Notes: a model not told the origin generated them from the letters alone. Shown: positions 1 to 8,905, counted from the first letter of the stretch. The stretch: DNA of 64,000 bases from Polaribacter dokdonensis (GCF_024362345.1 NZ_CP101505.1:1012001-1076000); one strand, 5' to 3'. Program-made: numbers and translations.

Positions 1-826
1 ATAACTGTGGACGAATATTCAGCTTTTTAGCGAAAATGGGTAGTGTTAGGTTCGCATTTTTATATAATTTTTCTTCATGTAAAGTCGCTGTAATTTTTTC
101 TAACAATTGTTTTACTTCATTTTCTTCGATTTGAATATTTGAGTACTTTTCTTTTTTAACAGCAACAACAAAATCCTTTTTCCTCTTGTAAAACAGCAGC
201 AATATGGATAAGTAAAATACAAAAGAAAACGAAAGAGCTCCAGAAATATAAGAAGTATAAGCAGCAGTGAAATACGCCAGCCAAATAATACTTACACCAA
301 AAAATACACTTAAAGACCAAACTTCATCATACCCTAGTTTTTCTTTTTTTGATATCATTTTTTGGAAAGATCTTCGAAGTATAAATGCAGCAATTAAGAT
401 ATACAATAACCACTGATAGTTAATGATCTTATAAAAATAAGTTCCCCAAAGTTCAGTGTTTTTTTCATACGGATATAAAAAACCGATACTCAAAACAATC
501 AATAAATATGCTAAAATTTGGACGTAAAATAATCTGTTTGATTGAGCAACTTCTTGAGTTTTTGATTTGATATAAAAATATAGAAAAGGGCCTATAAAAA
601 AACAGGCAGACAAACCGATTTGCAAATAAATTTTAGATAAGTCAGGGTTAAAGTAAAAGAACAACGATTTCCAAACACGAATACTTAAAACCGCTAATAA
701 TCCTCCTAAAAAATAGTTTGATTTATTTTTATGTTGATCAAAAAATAAAAAATAGATACTTAAAACTACACTGTTAAAAGCACCTAAAGCACTAAAAAAG
801 AATATTAATTGGTTATCTAAATTCAA
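1..826 (-). CDS. AraC-family regulator with N-terminal membrane domain (3' end outside window)
   Basis: The reading frame is open from 826 to the left edge, giving about 275 residues. The first ~200 residues are six or seven hydrophobic segments, the usual sensor part of flavobacterial membrane-bound AraC regulators. A charged linker follows, and then the first helix of the AraC DNA-binding domain (around LPIFAKKLNIRP), where the window ends. The DNA-binding domain is therefore mostly missing here. No ATG lies at the expected start. A TTG at 824-826 (then NLDNQ) is the best start because the frame upstream is hydrophilic and runs to a stop near 889. The ligand and target genes cannot be told from the sequence. 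Confidence 0.82.
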   Translation of the reverse strand, partial: MNLDNQLIFFFSALGAFNSVVLSIYFLFFDQHKNKSNYFLGGLLAVLSIRVWKSLFFYFNPDLSKIYLQIGLSACFFIGPFLYFYIKSKTQEVAQSNRLFYVQILAYLLIVLSIGFLYPYEKNTELWGTYFYKIINYQWLLYILIAAFILRRSFQKMISKKEKLGYDEVWSLSVFFGVSIIWLAYFTAAYTSYISGALSFSFVFYLSILLLFYKRKKDFVVAVKKEKYSNIQIEENEVKQLLEKITATLHEEKLYKNANLTLPIFAKKLNIRPQL

Positions 827-975
827 TTTAATTACTGAGTTTTTTAACTTACTATTTAAGTTGTTGCACTTAGATTGATATGTTATTTACACACTAAATT
901 TAATAAATAAAATCTGAAAGAAAAATTATCGAAAAGCACTCAAATTCCTATTATATAAATTTATGTCTTAAAATA

Positions 976-1335
976 TCATTTCATTTGATTTTTAATAGGT
1001 TTTGTAATCTCATTAATTACATTCCCTGTATGAAGTGCAGATTTATTTTCAATAAGCATAAGGTGACATTCTTTTTTAGAACTCACCTTATGATTAATTC
1101 CCTTTTTCACGATAAACAAATCTCCCTCTTTCATTGTAAAAGCCTCTTGGTTTTCTATTTCAAAAAGAAGTTCTCCTTTAATTATAAGAAATAATTCATC
1201 TTCATTTTTATGATGATGCCAAGGCACTTTATTTCCCTGAATTTTAACTAATTTTATAAAAACATCGTTTACTTCACCAATAATTTTAGGAGAGTAGTAA
1301 TCTTTAATGGTTTCAAGTTGTTTTTTTATATTCAT
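976..1335 (-). CDS. small single-domain cupin protein
   Basis: The protein has 119 residues and is one cupin fold. Motif 1 is His40, His42 and Glu47 followed by Gly54 (WHHHKNEDELFLIIKG). Motif 2 is GDLFIVKKGINH with His82. These are the usual metal ligands. Such stand-alone cupins bind a metal and often a small molecule; some are isomerases or dioxygenases, and many have no known role. It is separated from its neighbours and probably transcribed alone. There is no signal peptide, so it is cytoplasmic. The family assignment is secure and the substrate is unknown. Confidence 0.85.
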   Translation of the reverse strand: MNIKKQLETIKDYYSPKIIGEVNDVFIKLVKIQGNKVPWHHHKNEDELFLIIKGELLFEIENQEAFTMKEGDLFIVKKGINHKVSSKKECHLMLIENKSALHTGNVINEITKPIKNQMK

Positions 1336-1402
1336 ATTAATTGTGTTGAAGCCTCTATAGTTTTTTGATCATTACTTTTTCCTGCTTTAGAACTTTCTAG
1401 GC

Positions 1403-2647
1403 TTAACCTCTATTAATTTTTTCTTTTAGACCTTTAATTCTTTGTTTGTAATTTTCTGCACCACTTATTTTAAAAGCTTTTGTAACAAAATGTAATGCAT
1501 TTTTATAATCCTTGTTTTTTTCATAATAATCTGCCATAGAAGCATAAACATTTGCGCTATTTGGGTAATACTTAATGGCAAGTTCAAGGTACATTTTTGC
1601 CTTTTCTGTCTGTTGCATATCCATATTCATATATCCTGACATATTCAAAAGTTCCTCAGGATAAGGTGCCTCTGAGTAACCAAAATGCTTTTTGAGTTTA
1701 TTTTCTCTATATTTTATGATGCTAAAAAGTTCTTCCTTAGGAGTATCAAATGAATTTATTTTGTCAGTATTTTCCATTTGAAACCATTCAAAAAGAGAAA
1801 TTAAACCATCCTTAATCGATGGAAAAGGAATTGTACCATGTATATCTTTTGGATAAAATTTCCAATCAAAAAATAATCCATTAGTATTGTTTTGCTTGAC
1901 TATGTTTGAAAAGGTAATATTAGAACGTGCGAATAAGGTAAAGTCTGTGCTATCTTGCATTACATTATCTATCGTTATTTTTGAGTTCTGCATGTGCAAT
2001 TGACCACCTAATGATATGAATAAGGATTTATTCTGATAATTCTGATTTATAAATAGGTCTTCAGCTTCTTTTAAAAGTTTTTGATTGTCCCAATCTAAAC
2101 TTGGGTCTATGGCTATATAGTTTGAAAATAAATGCGAATGATTAATTAGTATATAAACTGTGAATAAACCTCCATACGAATGCCCAATTAATGTTCTAAA
2201 ATTAGTAACAGGATATTTACTTTCTATAAAAGGAATTAATTCAGACTCTAAAAATTTACTAAAATTAGCAGCTTCTCCATTTTCTTGCTTAAAAGGCATA
2301 CCATACATTTCTGTAACTTTTGATGTTGTTAAGTCACGTACCCTATTTTTAGCGTTTGAAATACCAACAATAATCATTTCTGGCATAAAGCCACCACTGT
2401 AAAAACGATGCACATTATAAACCGTTGGTAAAAACACTTCTCCATCCAAAACATAAACTACAGGGTATTTTTGTTTTGAATCAGGATTATAATTTTCAGG
2501 TAATTGCACATATATTTTTCTGTGTTCTTCTAGATTTTCGGAATATACGCTATCTAAAACACCAATATTTTGTAAAAATTGATTCTCTTGTGCAAAACAT
2601 ATCACATTTACAAAACAAAAAATGAAAAAAAAGTATAATGACTTCAT
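1403..2647 (-). CDS. secreted esterase (PF00756-type alpha/beta hydrolase) with C-terminal TPRs
   Basis: The protein has 414 residues. A signal peptide (about 1-20, ending CFAQ) is followed by an esterase domain like Esterase D or enterochelin esterase: YPVVYVLDGE near 61-70, nucleophile Ser157 in GHSYGG, and a likely catalytic His in the DIHGT segment near 269. The last ~85 residues hold two TPR-like units (around 333-400). Flavobacteria often carry such esterase-TPR fusions, and the substrate is unknown. It starts 12 nt after the CHMI-like gene, so the two are probably co-transcribed. A second, shorter esterase of this family lies at 14414-15244. Confidence 0.85.
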   Translation of the reverse strand: MKSLYFFFIFCFVNVICFAQENQFLQNIGVLDSVYSENLEEHRKIYVQLPENYNPDSKQKYPVVYVLDGEVFLPTVYNVHRFYSGGFMPEMIIVGISNAKNRVRDLTTSKVTEMYGMPFKQENGEAANFSKFLESELIPFIESKYPVTNFRTLIGHSYGGLFTVYILINHSHLFSNYIAIDPSLDWDNQKLLKEAEDLFINQNYQNKSLFISLGGQLHMQNSKITIDNVMQDSTDFTLFARSNITFSNIVKQNNTNGLFFDWKFYPKDIHGTIPFPSIKDGLISLFEWFQMENTDKINSFDTPKEELFSIIKYRENKLKKHFGYSEAPYPEELLNMSGYMNMDMQQTEKAKMYLELAIKYYPNSANVYASMADYYEKNKDYKNALHFVTKAFKISGAENYKQRIKGLKEKINRG

Positions 2648-2659
2648 GGCTGTTGTTTT

Positions 2660-3004
2660 TTATATCATTGATTTGTTACAATATGTTGCTCTTTCAAAAT
2701 CTCTAATGTTCATTGAAATAATAGGGACTTCAGGAAACATTAATTTTAATTCGGATACGATTTTTTCTGATAAATTCTTTTTTTGAGACGCATTTCGTCC
2801 TTCCATTATATTCCCAAAAATATGAATAAAATCATCTTGAGTGTCTCCTATAGTGTAATACTCAAAAGGATTAATTCTTACTTTAACATCACCTTTATCA
2901 AAAAGATTTGTTGATGCTGCTGTGTCATAAACCTTTTTAATAATTTCATTTGGTGATTTAATTTTAAGGATGTTTTTAGAACAATCAATTACAAAATGTG
3001 GCAT
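2660..3004 (-). CDS. 5-carboxymethyl-2-hydroxymuconate delta-isomerase (CHMI)-like protein
   Basis: The protein has 114 residues and starts MPHFVIDCS. In this branch of the tautomerase superfamily Pro2 becomes the N-terminal catalytic proline, and MPHF(I/V) with VRINPFEYY further on is typical of CHMI (HpaF), usually ~115-126 residues. HpaF acts in homoprotocatechuate breakdown, but no other gene of that pathway is nearby, so the real substrate here may differ. The gene is followed after 12 nt by the secreted esterase. The family is well supported and the pathway is not. Confidence 0.82.
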   Translation of the reverse strand: MPHFVIDCSKNILKIKSPNEIIKKVYDTAASTNLFDKGDVKVRINPFEYYTIGDTQDDFIHIFGNIMEGRNASQKKNLSEKIVSELKLMFPEVPIISMNIRDFERATYCNKSMI

Positions 3005-3014
3005 AATTTTATTT

Positions 3015-3141
3015 TTTTGAATTTTTTATCATTTCTTTTACGTTAGAATTTTCTGGGTTTTATTCTAGTGACTTTTTATCATTGACCAGAGCTAAATCAT
3101 TATTTGCATGCAGTTAATAATCTTCACCCATACCAATATAT
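3015..3141 (-). pseudogene. remnant of a TPR C-terminus
   Basis: The minus strand reads YIGMGEDY, stop, LHANNDLALV, then NDKKSLE, stop, NPENSNVKEMIKKF. This matches the end of the serine hydrolase at 8896-10311 (LGEAYYLNGNNSMALQNYNK and LELNSNNTNAKKMIKK). Two in-frame stops interrupt it and no gene body lies upstream. It is the tail of a decayed hydrolase or peptidase of the kind common in this region. Confidence 0.6.
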
Positions 3142-3155
3142 TGTCAGCTGATGCT

Positions 3156-3680
3156 TTATTTATTTTCATTATTTTCTGTTTCACCTGTATCAATGATTAT
3201 AGCTTTTTTTAGTTCCTTTTCTCTCGGAATTTGAAATTCACCTTCCATAAAATCAAACATTCCAGATGTTACTTCAAATGAATATGTTTCACCTTTTTCA
3301 TTATTCCTTTTTAAGACTCTATTCTTTCTTAAATCATGTGGTGCTTTGATGTAATGGATTTGTGTTGGAATATTTTGTTCTTTAGCCAAAGATGTGAATA
3401 ATTCTCTTTTTTCGAATTTAGTAAAACCAAGATCAAGGACAACTTCAACACCACAATCAGAAATGTTTTTAGCAGTTTCCCAAATTTGTTGTTCACATCT
3501 ATCTACTCTTTCCATGATCCATTTTAGATTCATTGATTTGGGCATATCTTTCCCATACAATTTCCACATCCATTGATCAATTGAAAAATGAACTCCTTCT
3601 ATATCTTTGGTTAGTTTCTTTGAATAGGTTGATTTACCAGCACCTTGTCGTCCAAAAACTATATGAAATTTTTTACTCAT
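3156..3680 (-). CDS. P-loop ATPase/kinase of the AAA_33 type
   Basis: The protein has 174 residues. A Walker A loop, GRQGAGKST, sits at residues 10-18, directly after the first beta strand (KFHIVF). An ASP-rich strand (VEVVLDLGF) and an arginine-rich lid region (RKNRVLKRNNE) follow. This is the layout of small nucleoside or sugar kinases and zeta-toxin-like P-loop proteins. No antitoxin-like partner is adjacent, so a toxin role is not supported. The substrate is unknown. It sits alone between a decayed fragment and a palindromic repeat. Confidence 0.8.
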   Translation of the reverse strand: MSKKFHIVFGRQGAGKSTYSKKLTKDIEGVHFSIDQWMWKLYGKDMPKSMNLKWIMERVDRCEQQIWETAKNISDCGVEVVLDLGFTKFEKRELFTSLAKEQNIPTQIHYIKAPHDLRKNRVLKRNNEKGETYSFEVTSGMFDFMEGEFQIPREKELKKAIIIDTGETENNENK

Positions 3681-3710
3681 CGATTTTGTAATTTAAAGAT
3701 TTCTTTTTTA

Positions 3711-3873
3711 TGCATGCAGCTAAGGTTCTTGTGTGTGATTTGGTTGCGTGTTTAGGTGCCTAATTTAGTAAATACAAAACCAACTAGAAATTCGAGGATT
3801 TTCTTAAGCAGCGAAGAACAGCAATTAATAATATACGGTGCTGTAACCAGTTTGTTGTTATTTCACCTCAAAC
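3711..3873. repeat. palindromic intergenic element, type A, copy 1
   Basis: This stretch has no gene. It shares its layout and several blocks with 14248-14398: a GTTGCGTGTTT block, a central imperfect hairpin (around AGAAATTCGAGGATTTTCT), CAGCAATTAAT, and an AT-rich block ending GGTG(C/T)T..ACCA. The ends are weakly inverted. It resembles dispersed intergenic elements of flavobacteria. Whether it is an integron-type attC site or a REP/MITE-like element cannot be settled by eye. Confidence 0.5.
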
Positions 3874-3893
3874 ATCATTATTTAATAAATGAC

Positions 3894-4550
3894 TTAACAT
3901 CTTTTTTGAGAGATGTTTAGGGCTATTTCCGTTTTCCCTTTTTTGTTTATTAAATCACCTAAATATATTTGATTTCTATTATGTGTTTGATTTATAAAAA
4001 CTTGCTCAAATTCAATAGAACCCAGTTGTTTTTCAAAATATTCATAATTCCATTCAGGAGGCGAAAAAATAATAATATTTGATGTGATATTTTTTCGAAT
4101 TTTTTTTATCAATTCTTTTAACGGAGGGTTTTTAGAAACTAAATTACCTTGATTTTCTTGCTTATGTGGATACCAAAAAGGAATGTCATAGATAATTATA
4201 TCAGCTTTGATGCTTTTCAATGTATTGTCATCAAATACATCTCCATTAATAAGTTGGAATTTGGATATAAGACCAGCTTCCGTTAAATTGAATTCACACA
4301 TTTGTAGAATATTCTGATCAATATCTACACCAATTACTTTCTTAAAGCTAGGTGCTAAGTACTCTAAAGTTATCCCAATACTGCAACACAATTCAGCCAA
4401 TACCAAATTAGGGTTTCCAATTCTCGATTTTAAATATTCAGCGTTGGATGGATAATTCGAAATATATAGTGAGAATTTGTCACCTTTTATATTCTTTCGA
4501 TATCCTCTTCGTTCTATTATGTCTTGTGTCGTACTTTCTTCGTAAGTCAT
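3894..4550 (-). CDS. SAM-dependent methyltransferase, possibly RNA-directed
   Basis: The protein has 218 residues and a Rossmann-type methyltransferase fold. Motif I is around residues 52-60 (AELCCSIGI), the acidic ribose-binding segment is GVDID at 74-78, NGDVFD is at 102-107, and motif IV is YDIPFW at 121-126. The motif IV form, Asp-x-Pro-aromatic, resembles enzymes that methylate exocyclic amines in nucleic acids, for example the trimethylguanosine-synthase-like group. The target is unknown. It has no operon partner. The next gene on this strand is over 70 nt away. Confidence 0.75.
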   Translation of the reverse strand: MTYEESTTQDIIERRGYRKNIKGDKFSLYISNYPSNAEYLKSRIGNPNLVLAELCCSIGITLEYLAPSFKKVIGVDIDQNILQMCEFNLTEAGLISKFQLINGDVFDDNTLKSIKADIIIYDIPFWYPHKQENQGNLVSKNPPLKELIKKIRKNITSNIIIFSPPEWNYEYFEKQLGSIEFEQVFINQTHNRNQIYLGDLINKKGKTEIALNISQKRC

Positions 4551-4621
4551 AAAATGGTTATAACAATTGTTTAACAGTGCCTTTAATTAACTAATTCGTT
4601 AATTTAATTGAATGATTTTTA

Positions 4622-5461
4622 TTAATTGCAATCTACATTTGCTGTTTGATATGTTGATAATTTTAAATTTGGAATATCTTGCCCATTTGCAATTTTAATA
4701 CAAGTTAATGTTGGGTTTCTATCTACTCTAACATCAATAAGATTTGGTAAATTACTAATATCAAATTGGGTAAGTAAATTACTTGAACCATAGATATACT
4801 CTAAGTTTACGTTATTATTCAAATTTATTGTTTTTACTTTATTAGCAGAAAAAACCAACACTTTCAATAATGGACTATTACTAAAATCTAAGTTTGTTAT
4901 TTGATTTAAGTTAAGAACTGCACTTTCTAATTTTGGAGCATTTGCTATTTCTAAAGATGTTAAATCATTATGATCGATGAGAAAATTTTTCACATTATTA
5001 TTATCTAATGTAAATTCTGTAAAATAGTTCCAAGATAAACTTAACCAAGTTAAATTTTTGGCTTTTTCTAAGCCTTCAACTTTTGTTAAGCTATTAGAAG
5101 TTAAACTAATAGTATCTAATAAAATGTTGTTACTTACATCTAATGTTGTTAAATTATTTGCATCTGCTTCAAGTATCTTTAAATCAACAAATGCTTCAAT
5201 ACCCTCTAATGTACTTATATTCGATCCGTTAAGAGATAGCTTAGTAACATTTTCAGCATCACTTTTTAGCATCTGCTGGTTTATAATACCATCAGAATCA
5301 ATACCTTTTTCAATAAGTATCGCTTCAAAATTTTCATCAGGAATATTTAAATAATTATTAGGCTCCTCTAAAATGTTACTATCACTAGAACACGAAACTG
5401 TAATACCTAGAAGTATAATTATGCAGCAATATATTAGTGATTTTTGGGTTGATTTTTTCAT
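4622..5461 (-). CDS. leucine-rich-repeat lipoprotein
   Basis: The protein has 279 residues. A type II signal peptide ends in the lipobox TVSC with Cys24, so it is probably anchored in a membrane. After a short linker, about eight 21-22-residue leucine-rich repeats follow (units such as LTTLDVSNNILLDTI and LEGIEAF.DLKILEADANN). A C-terminal segment carries a Cys near TLTCIK and a final Cys. Related flavobacterial proteins often end in a T9SS sorting domain, but this one does not. Likely a surface or periplasmic binding protein with unknown ligand. Confidence 0.85.
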   Translation of the reverse strand: MKKSTQKSLIYCCIIILLGITVSCSSDSNILEEPNNYLNIPDENFEAILIEKGIDSDGIINQQMLKSDAENVTKLSLNGSNISTLEGIEAFVDLKILEADANNLTTLDVSNNILLDTISLTSNSLTKVEGLEKAKNLTWLSLSWNYFTEFTLDNNNVKNFLIDHNDLTSLEIANAPKLESAVLNLNQITNLDFSNSPLLKVLVFSANKVKTINLNNNVNLEYIYGSSNLLTQFDISNLPNLIDVRVDRNPTLTCIKIANGQDIPNLKLSTYQTANVDCN

Positions 5462-5551
5462 TTTAAATTGTTTTAAAAATTAAAATTTGTTTATAGTCTC
5501 CAAAAATTCTGTTCCTTCTCTATAAAATCCCTTTTGTTTTTTCATTTCTTT

Positions 5552-6502
5552 TTAAGCATTAAATTGTTCCAACCATTGTAAAATCGATTGGTTTGTTTCT
5601 TGTGGTAACTCTTGTTGAATGTGATGGCCACACTCTAAACTAATCACATCCGAATTCGGAACAAAATCGGGTAGTCTTTCAAATTTAGGAATCATATCTA
5701 GGTCGCCATAAATCATAAGTGTAGGCTGTTTAATGATTGGATCAATATCTGCTAGTAAGTACCAGTTTCTGTCCAGGTTTCTGTACCAATTGATGGCTCC
5801 ATTAAATCCAGAATTTTTAAAGGCTTTTACAAATACAGACAAATCATCGTCGTTCATAATAGGCTCACCAAAAGGCTTTTCTGCTTTTGCAAGATTCATC
5901 ATTAGCATTCCAGGTTCTGGTGGAGCAAGAGGTACATTCTTACGAAATAAATTACGAAGAAATTTTTCTGCATAATTATCTAATACAGCATCTGCCACGC
6001 CTAGTTTTTTATTAAAATGAACAAAATAGAAATCATCTCCAAATACCTCTTCCATAAACTGAATCCATGGTTTTTCACCCCGTTCTTGATAAGGCAATGC
6101 AAGATTTATAATTTTATTGACACGCTCTGGATGCAAGAGTGCAAGGTTCCAAACTACATTTGCACCCCAATCATGCCCCACAAAAACAGCATCTCTATAG
6201 TTGTAATAATCTAGTAAGGCCACTAAATCATCTGTTAAATGGGTTATGTCATATGCCGTTATTTCTTTAGGGCATGATGAATTACCATATCCTCTTTGAT
6301 TTGGAACAATGACATGATAACCAGCTTTAGCAAGCGCTGGGACTTGATAACGCCATGAAAAAGCATGTTCTGGAAAACCATGACAAAGTACAATGGGATT
6401 GCCAATATTTTCTTTACCTGCTTCAAATACTTCTAACTCAATTCCGTTTATAGAAATTATATTTGGATTAGGAAATCCTAAAGATTTTATTTCTGCTTCC
6501 AT
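5552..6502 (-). CDS. epoxide-hydrolase-like alpha/beta hydrolase
   Basis: The protein has 316 residues and no signal peptide. It carries the epoxide hydrolase/haloalkane dehalogenase signature: oxyanion motif HGFP at 41-44, nucleophile Asp111 in GHDWGA, and catalytic His in ECGHHIQQELP near residue 294. An aspartate nucleophile with HGxP favours epoxide hydrolase. The gene ends the transcription unit that begins with the hydrolase at 6510-7364, from which it is separated by only 7 nt. The natural substrate is unknown. Confidence 0.88.
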   Translation of the reverse strand: MEAEIKSLGFPNPNIISINGIELEVFEAGKENIGNPIVLCHGFPEHAFSWRYQVPALAKAGYHVIVPNQRGYGNSSCPKEITAYDITHLTDDLVALLDYYNYRDAVFVGHDWGANVVWNLALLHPERVNKIINLALPYQERGEKPWIQFMEEVFGDDFYFVHFNKKLGVADAVLDNYAEKFLRNLFRKNVPLAPPEPGMLMMNLAKAEKPFGEPIMNDDDLSVFVKAFKNSGFNGAINWYRNLDRNWYLLADIDPIIKQPTLMIYGDLDMIPKFERLPDFVPNSDVISLECGHHIQQELPQETNQSILQWLEQFNA

Positions 6503-6509
6503 TTCATTA

Positions 6510-7364
6510 TTAGTTTTTACCTATTATTAAATCTTCTATTTTTTTAAAGTTTCCATTGCTAGGTACATGTTTTGAATCTTCTAGTAAAACTATTTCATCT
6601 AATGATGAGAAAATTCGTTTGGCTCTTTTTATCATTTTTTTTCCAGGAAATAGGATATCTTTTTCAGCAGCTACAATAGTTATCGGCGCTTTTATATTGT
6701 TGGCAGATTGTTTGGAAATAACTGGTAAAGGAGAAAAATCCATATTACAGTTTTGAAAAGTAGTTCCCATAAATTGGATGGCAAAATCATCTGCCTCACT
6801 AAAAAGAACGTTTATTACTTTTTTTAGATAGGTATCATTATTTGTTTTTATGAACTTCTTTAAAGGAATAAACATCTTAAACAACCCTTTAAAAGGGTTA
6901 CCATTTACAATGTAAACTGGTGCAATTACATATGCTTTTTTAATATGGGTTTCTTTGAATTCTAAAGTCTTTAAAGAAATAAAACCCCCAAAAGAAAACC
7001 CAACTAAAGTAACTTCTGTAAGCCTTAAGATTTCGATAAGTTCTGTAACCCATTTTCCATAATCTAGCGACTTCATATCTAATCGATTCTCGGCACTTTT
7101 ATTCGGTTGTGCTAATACGTCAACTGCATAGACACAATATTTTGAAGATAAATTTGGGAGTGATTCTAAAATTAAAGGAGCACAACCTCCTGTACCATGA
7201 ATCAGCACTAATGGAGGGTTTTTAGTATCACCAGTAATGATAACATTAGTTACTCCAAACTTTGTTTCTAACAATTTTTCTGAATATTCGATATTCAGTT
7301 CATCTAGCTTCTGATTGTAAAGCGTTAAGATTTTTTCTTTTCCTTCTTTTGATTTGAAAAACAT
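6510..7364 (-). CDS. alpha/beta hydrolase with serine nucleophile
   Basis: The protein has 284 residues and is cytoplasmic. The oxyanion-hole segment is LIHGTGG at 54-60, nucleophile Ser124 lies in GFSFGG, the acid residue is probably in AAEKDILFPG, and catalytic His is in EDSKHVP near the C-terminus. This is a typical AB-hydrolase of unknown substrate. Its stop is 7 nt upstream of the epoxide-hydrolase-like gene, so the pair forms an operon. A 20-nt AT-rich stretch before its start also occurs before the barrel gene at 15296-15898, which may mean the two share an upstream region. Confidence 0.85.
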   Translation of the reverse strand: MFFKSKEGKEKILTLYNQKLDELNIEYSEKLLETKFGVTNVIITGDTKNPPLVLIHGTGGCAPLILESLPNLSSKYCVYAVDVLAQPNKSAENRLDMKSLDYGKWVTELIEILRLTEVTLVGFSFGGFISLKTLEFKETHIKKAYVIAPVYIVNGNPFKGLFKMFIPLKKFIKTNNDTYLKKVINVLFSEADDFAIQFMGTTFQNCNMDFSPLPVISKQSANNIKAPITIVAAEKDILFPGKKMIKRAKRIFSSLDEIVLLEDSKHVPSNGNFKKIEDLIIGKN

Positions 7365-7407
7365 TTTCTTTTTGTTTTTTATTGATATTGTAATTGTTTT
7401 TTATTTA

Positions 7408-7974
7408 CTAGAATCTATACCCTATTCGCAAGTGCATATTTGGTTCTATCCCACTTTCGTCTTCTGAATAACCTGCGCGCTTAGCAAATGTGTAACTATA
7501 CCCTATTCCTATACCTGCTTCGTAACTGAAATGATTCCCTATATTTCTTCTAATTCCCCAAGTAGGTATAATGGCAAAATCACTTACCACAGGAGCATCG
7601 TCTGCATTAAACAAAGCCAATTCTGGATGATAACTAGTTTTTAAGGCAATAAAACTACCACTATTCCCATCAATTCTTTTTGAGTTTTTTGAGCGTTTTT
7701 TTAGGTTATAATAAAATCTGGGTTCAATAACTATAACAGGTGTCAGGATAAAAGGAGAATCGTAATCATCATAATAAGTAGTTTCCCAGATACCAAAATC
7801 AAAACCAATTTCCGTTCTTAAGGCTATGGTATTTGATAGTTTTGTTTCATTATATGCCCAGATTCCTAAAACTCCAGTTTGTAATCCGAATATTGATTTT
7901 TCTACGCTTGTATTTTGAGATTTAGCGGTTAATGTTATTCCGCACAAAATCAAAGTAATTAATGTTTTTTTCAT
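7408..7974 (-). CDS. small outer-membrane beta-barrel protein
   Basis: The protein has 188 residues. A signal peptide (MKKTLITLILCGITLTAKSQ) is followed by alternating hydrophobic/polar strands and a C-terminal aromatic residue (HLRIGYRF), the usual barrel ending. No enzymatic motif is visible. It stands alone. The last 27 nt of its coding region are found again, without the rest of the gene, at 10374-10400. Confidence 0.75.
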   Translation of the reverse strand: MKKTLITLILCGITLTAKSQNTSVEKSIFGLQTGVLGIWAYNETKLSNTIALRTEIGFDFGIWETTYYDDYDSPFILTPVIVIEPRFYYNLKKRSKNSKRIDGNSGSFIALKTSYHPELALFNADDAPVVSDFAIIPTWGIRRNIGNHFSYEAGIGIGYSYTFAKRAGYSEDESGIEPNMHLRIGYRF

Positions 7975-8062
7975 GATAATATTTTATTGATAATATAAAT
8001 ACAGCTTATTGTTTTTAATTTTTATTATTTTTTAGATGCTTCTGTTCGTTTATTTTGTTCTT

Positions 8063-8626
8063 CTAAATTCCTTGATTGACATATTCAATAATTTTACGTA
8101 TTCTTTTCTGTTTGGTTTCAGGGCGTTTTGCTAAAACTATCCAACCTAATAATTCTTTTTGTTTCGATTTACTCAAACTCAGAAAATGTTCAAATGAATT
8201 TTGATGAGCGGCTAACGCTTTTTTCAAATCATTTGGAATGATTAAGTTTTCTGCATCATCCATAAATGACCAATACCCATTTTGTTTAGCAATAGCGATA
8301 CTTTCAAATCCTGATTTTGTCATTTGTTTATTTTGAATGAGTAAATCAACCTTTTCTTTATTTATCTTAGACCAAACACTTTTAGGTTTTCTTTTGCTGA
8401 AATATTGCATATATCTTTTGTCATCTATAGTCTTTTTAGTGCTATCTATCCACCCAAAACATAATGCTTCATCAACCGCTTCACTCCAACTAAGAGAAGG
8501 TATTTTTGTTGCTGTTTTATAATATACAAGCCAAATAGCATGTTTTGAGTGATGATTTTTTTCTAACCAGCCACGCCATTCCATTCGGTTTTTAGGGCAG
8601 TATGTTTCTAACTCTTTTTTAAGCAT
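8063..8626 (-). CDS. YdeI/OmpD-associated (OmdA) family protein
   Basis: About 187 residues from the chosen start. The frame is open 14 codons further, to 8668. I chose the internal ATG because the family normally begins shortly before the YxPKNRxEWRxWLEKNH segment seen here. Other typical blocks are AIWLVYYK, EAVDEALCFGWID and YFSKRKPKSVWSKINKEKV, and the C-terminal part has HFLSLSKSKQKELLGWI with a basic tail. Members are small cytosolic proteins; one was linked to protection against bacteriocins or cationic peptides. The role here is not known. No operon partner. Confidence 0.85.
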   Translation of the reverse strand: MLKKELETYCPKNRMEWRGWLEKNHHSKHAIWLVYYKTATKIPSLSWSEAVDEALCFGWIDSTKKTIDDKRYMQYFSKRKPKSVWSKINKEKVDLLIQNKQMTKSGFESIAIAKQNGYWSFMDDAENLIIPNDLKKALAAHQNSFEHFLSLSKSKQKELLGWIVLAKRPETKQKRIRKIIEYVNQGI

Positions 8627-8798
8627 TATCCTTGTTTTAAGTACTTTGAACTGATTGGTTAATTCCAAATGTTAATTCTTTTGTCTTTGAACTTTTTTCA
8701 ATAGTTTACGGTTGTTATTTTTATAATTATCAACAAGGTTCTTTCTACTTGTTTTTACTTCAACAAAGATCTATCAATAGGCGACATACTTCTTAAGC

Positions 8799-8905
8799 CT
8801 TATGGCGCTTTAAGTATAAAGTTTGATGATTAACTGAAAATTATGATGCAGGTATATAAATTATGATGCAAATAAGCTTTATATGGTATCTTATTTTAAT
8901 TTTTC
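8799..8905. repeat. 107-bp dispersed repeat, copy A
   Basis: It matches 17050-17157 with about eleven substitutions and one indel. Each copy contains an internal direct repeat of TTATGATGCA-like units. On the plus strand both copies read a common peptide tail (ALxIKFDD, x, LKIMxQVYKL, stop); in this copy a TAA replaces the Gly codon of the other. Each copy lies next to the 3' end of a minus-strand gene, and here it overlaps the last few nt of the serine hydrolase. It is either an old mobile repeat or the duplicated end of a lost gene. Confidence 0.7.

Noticed and set aside
3156..3680. Zeta-toxin interpretation of the P-loop kinase
   Set aside because: No antitoxin gene is adjacent and the fold is shared by many small kinases.
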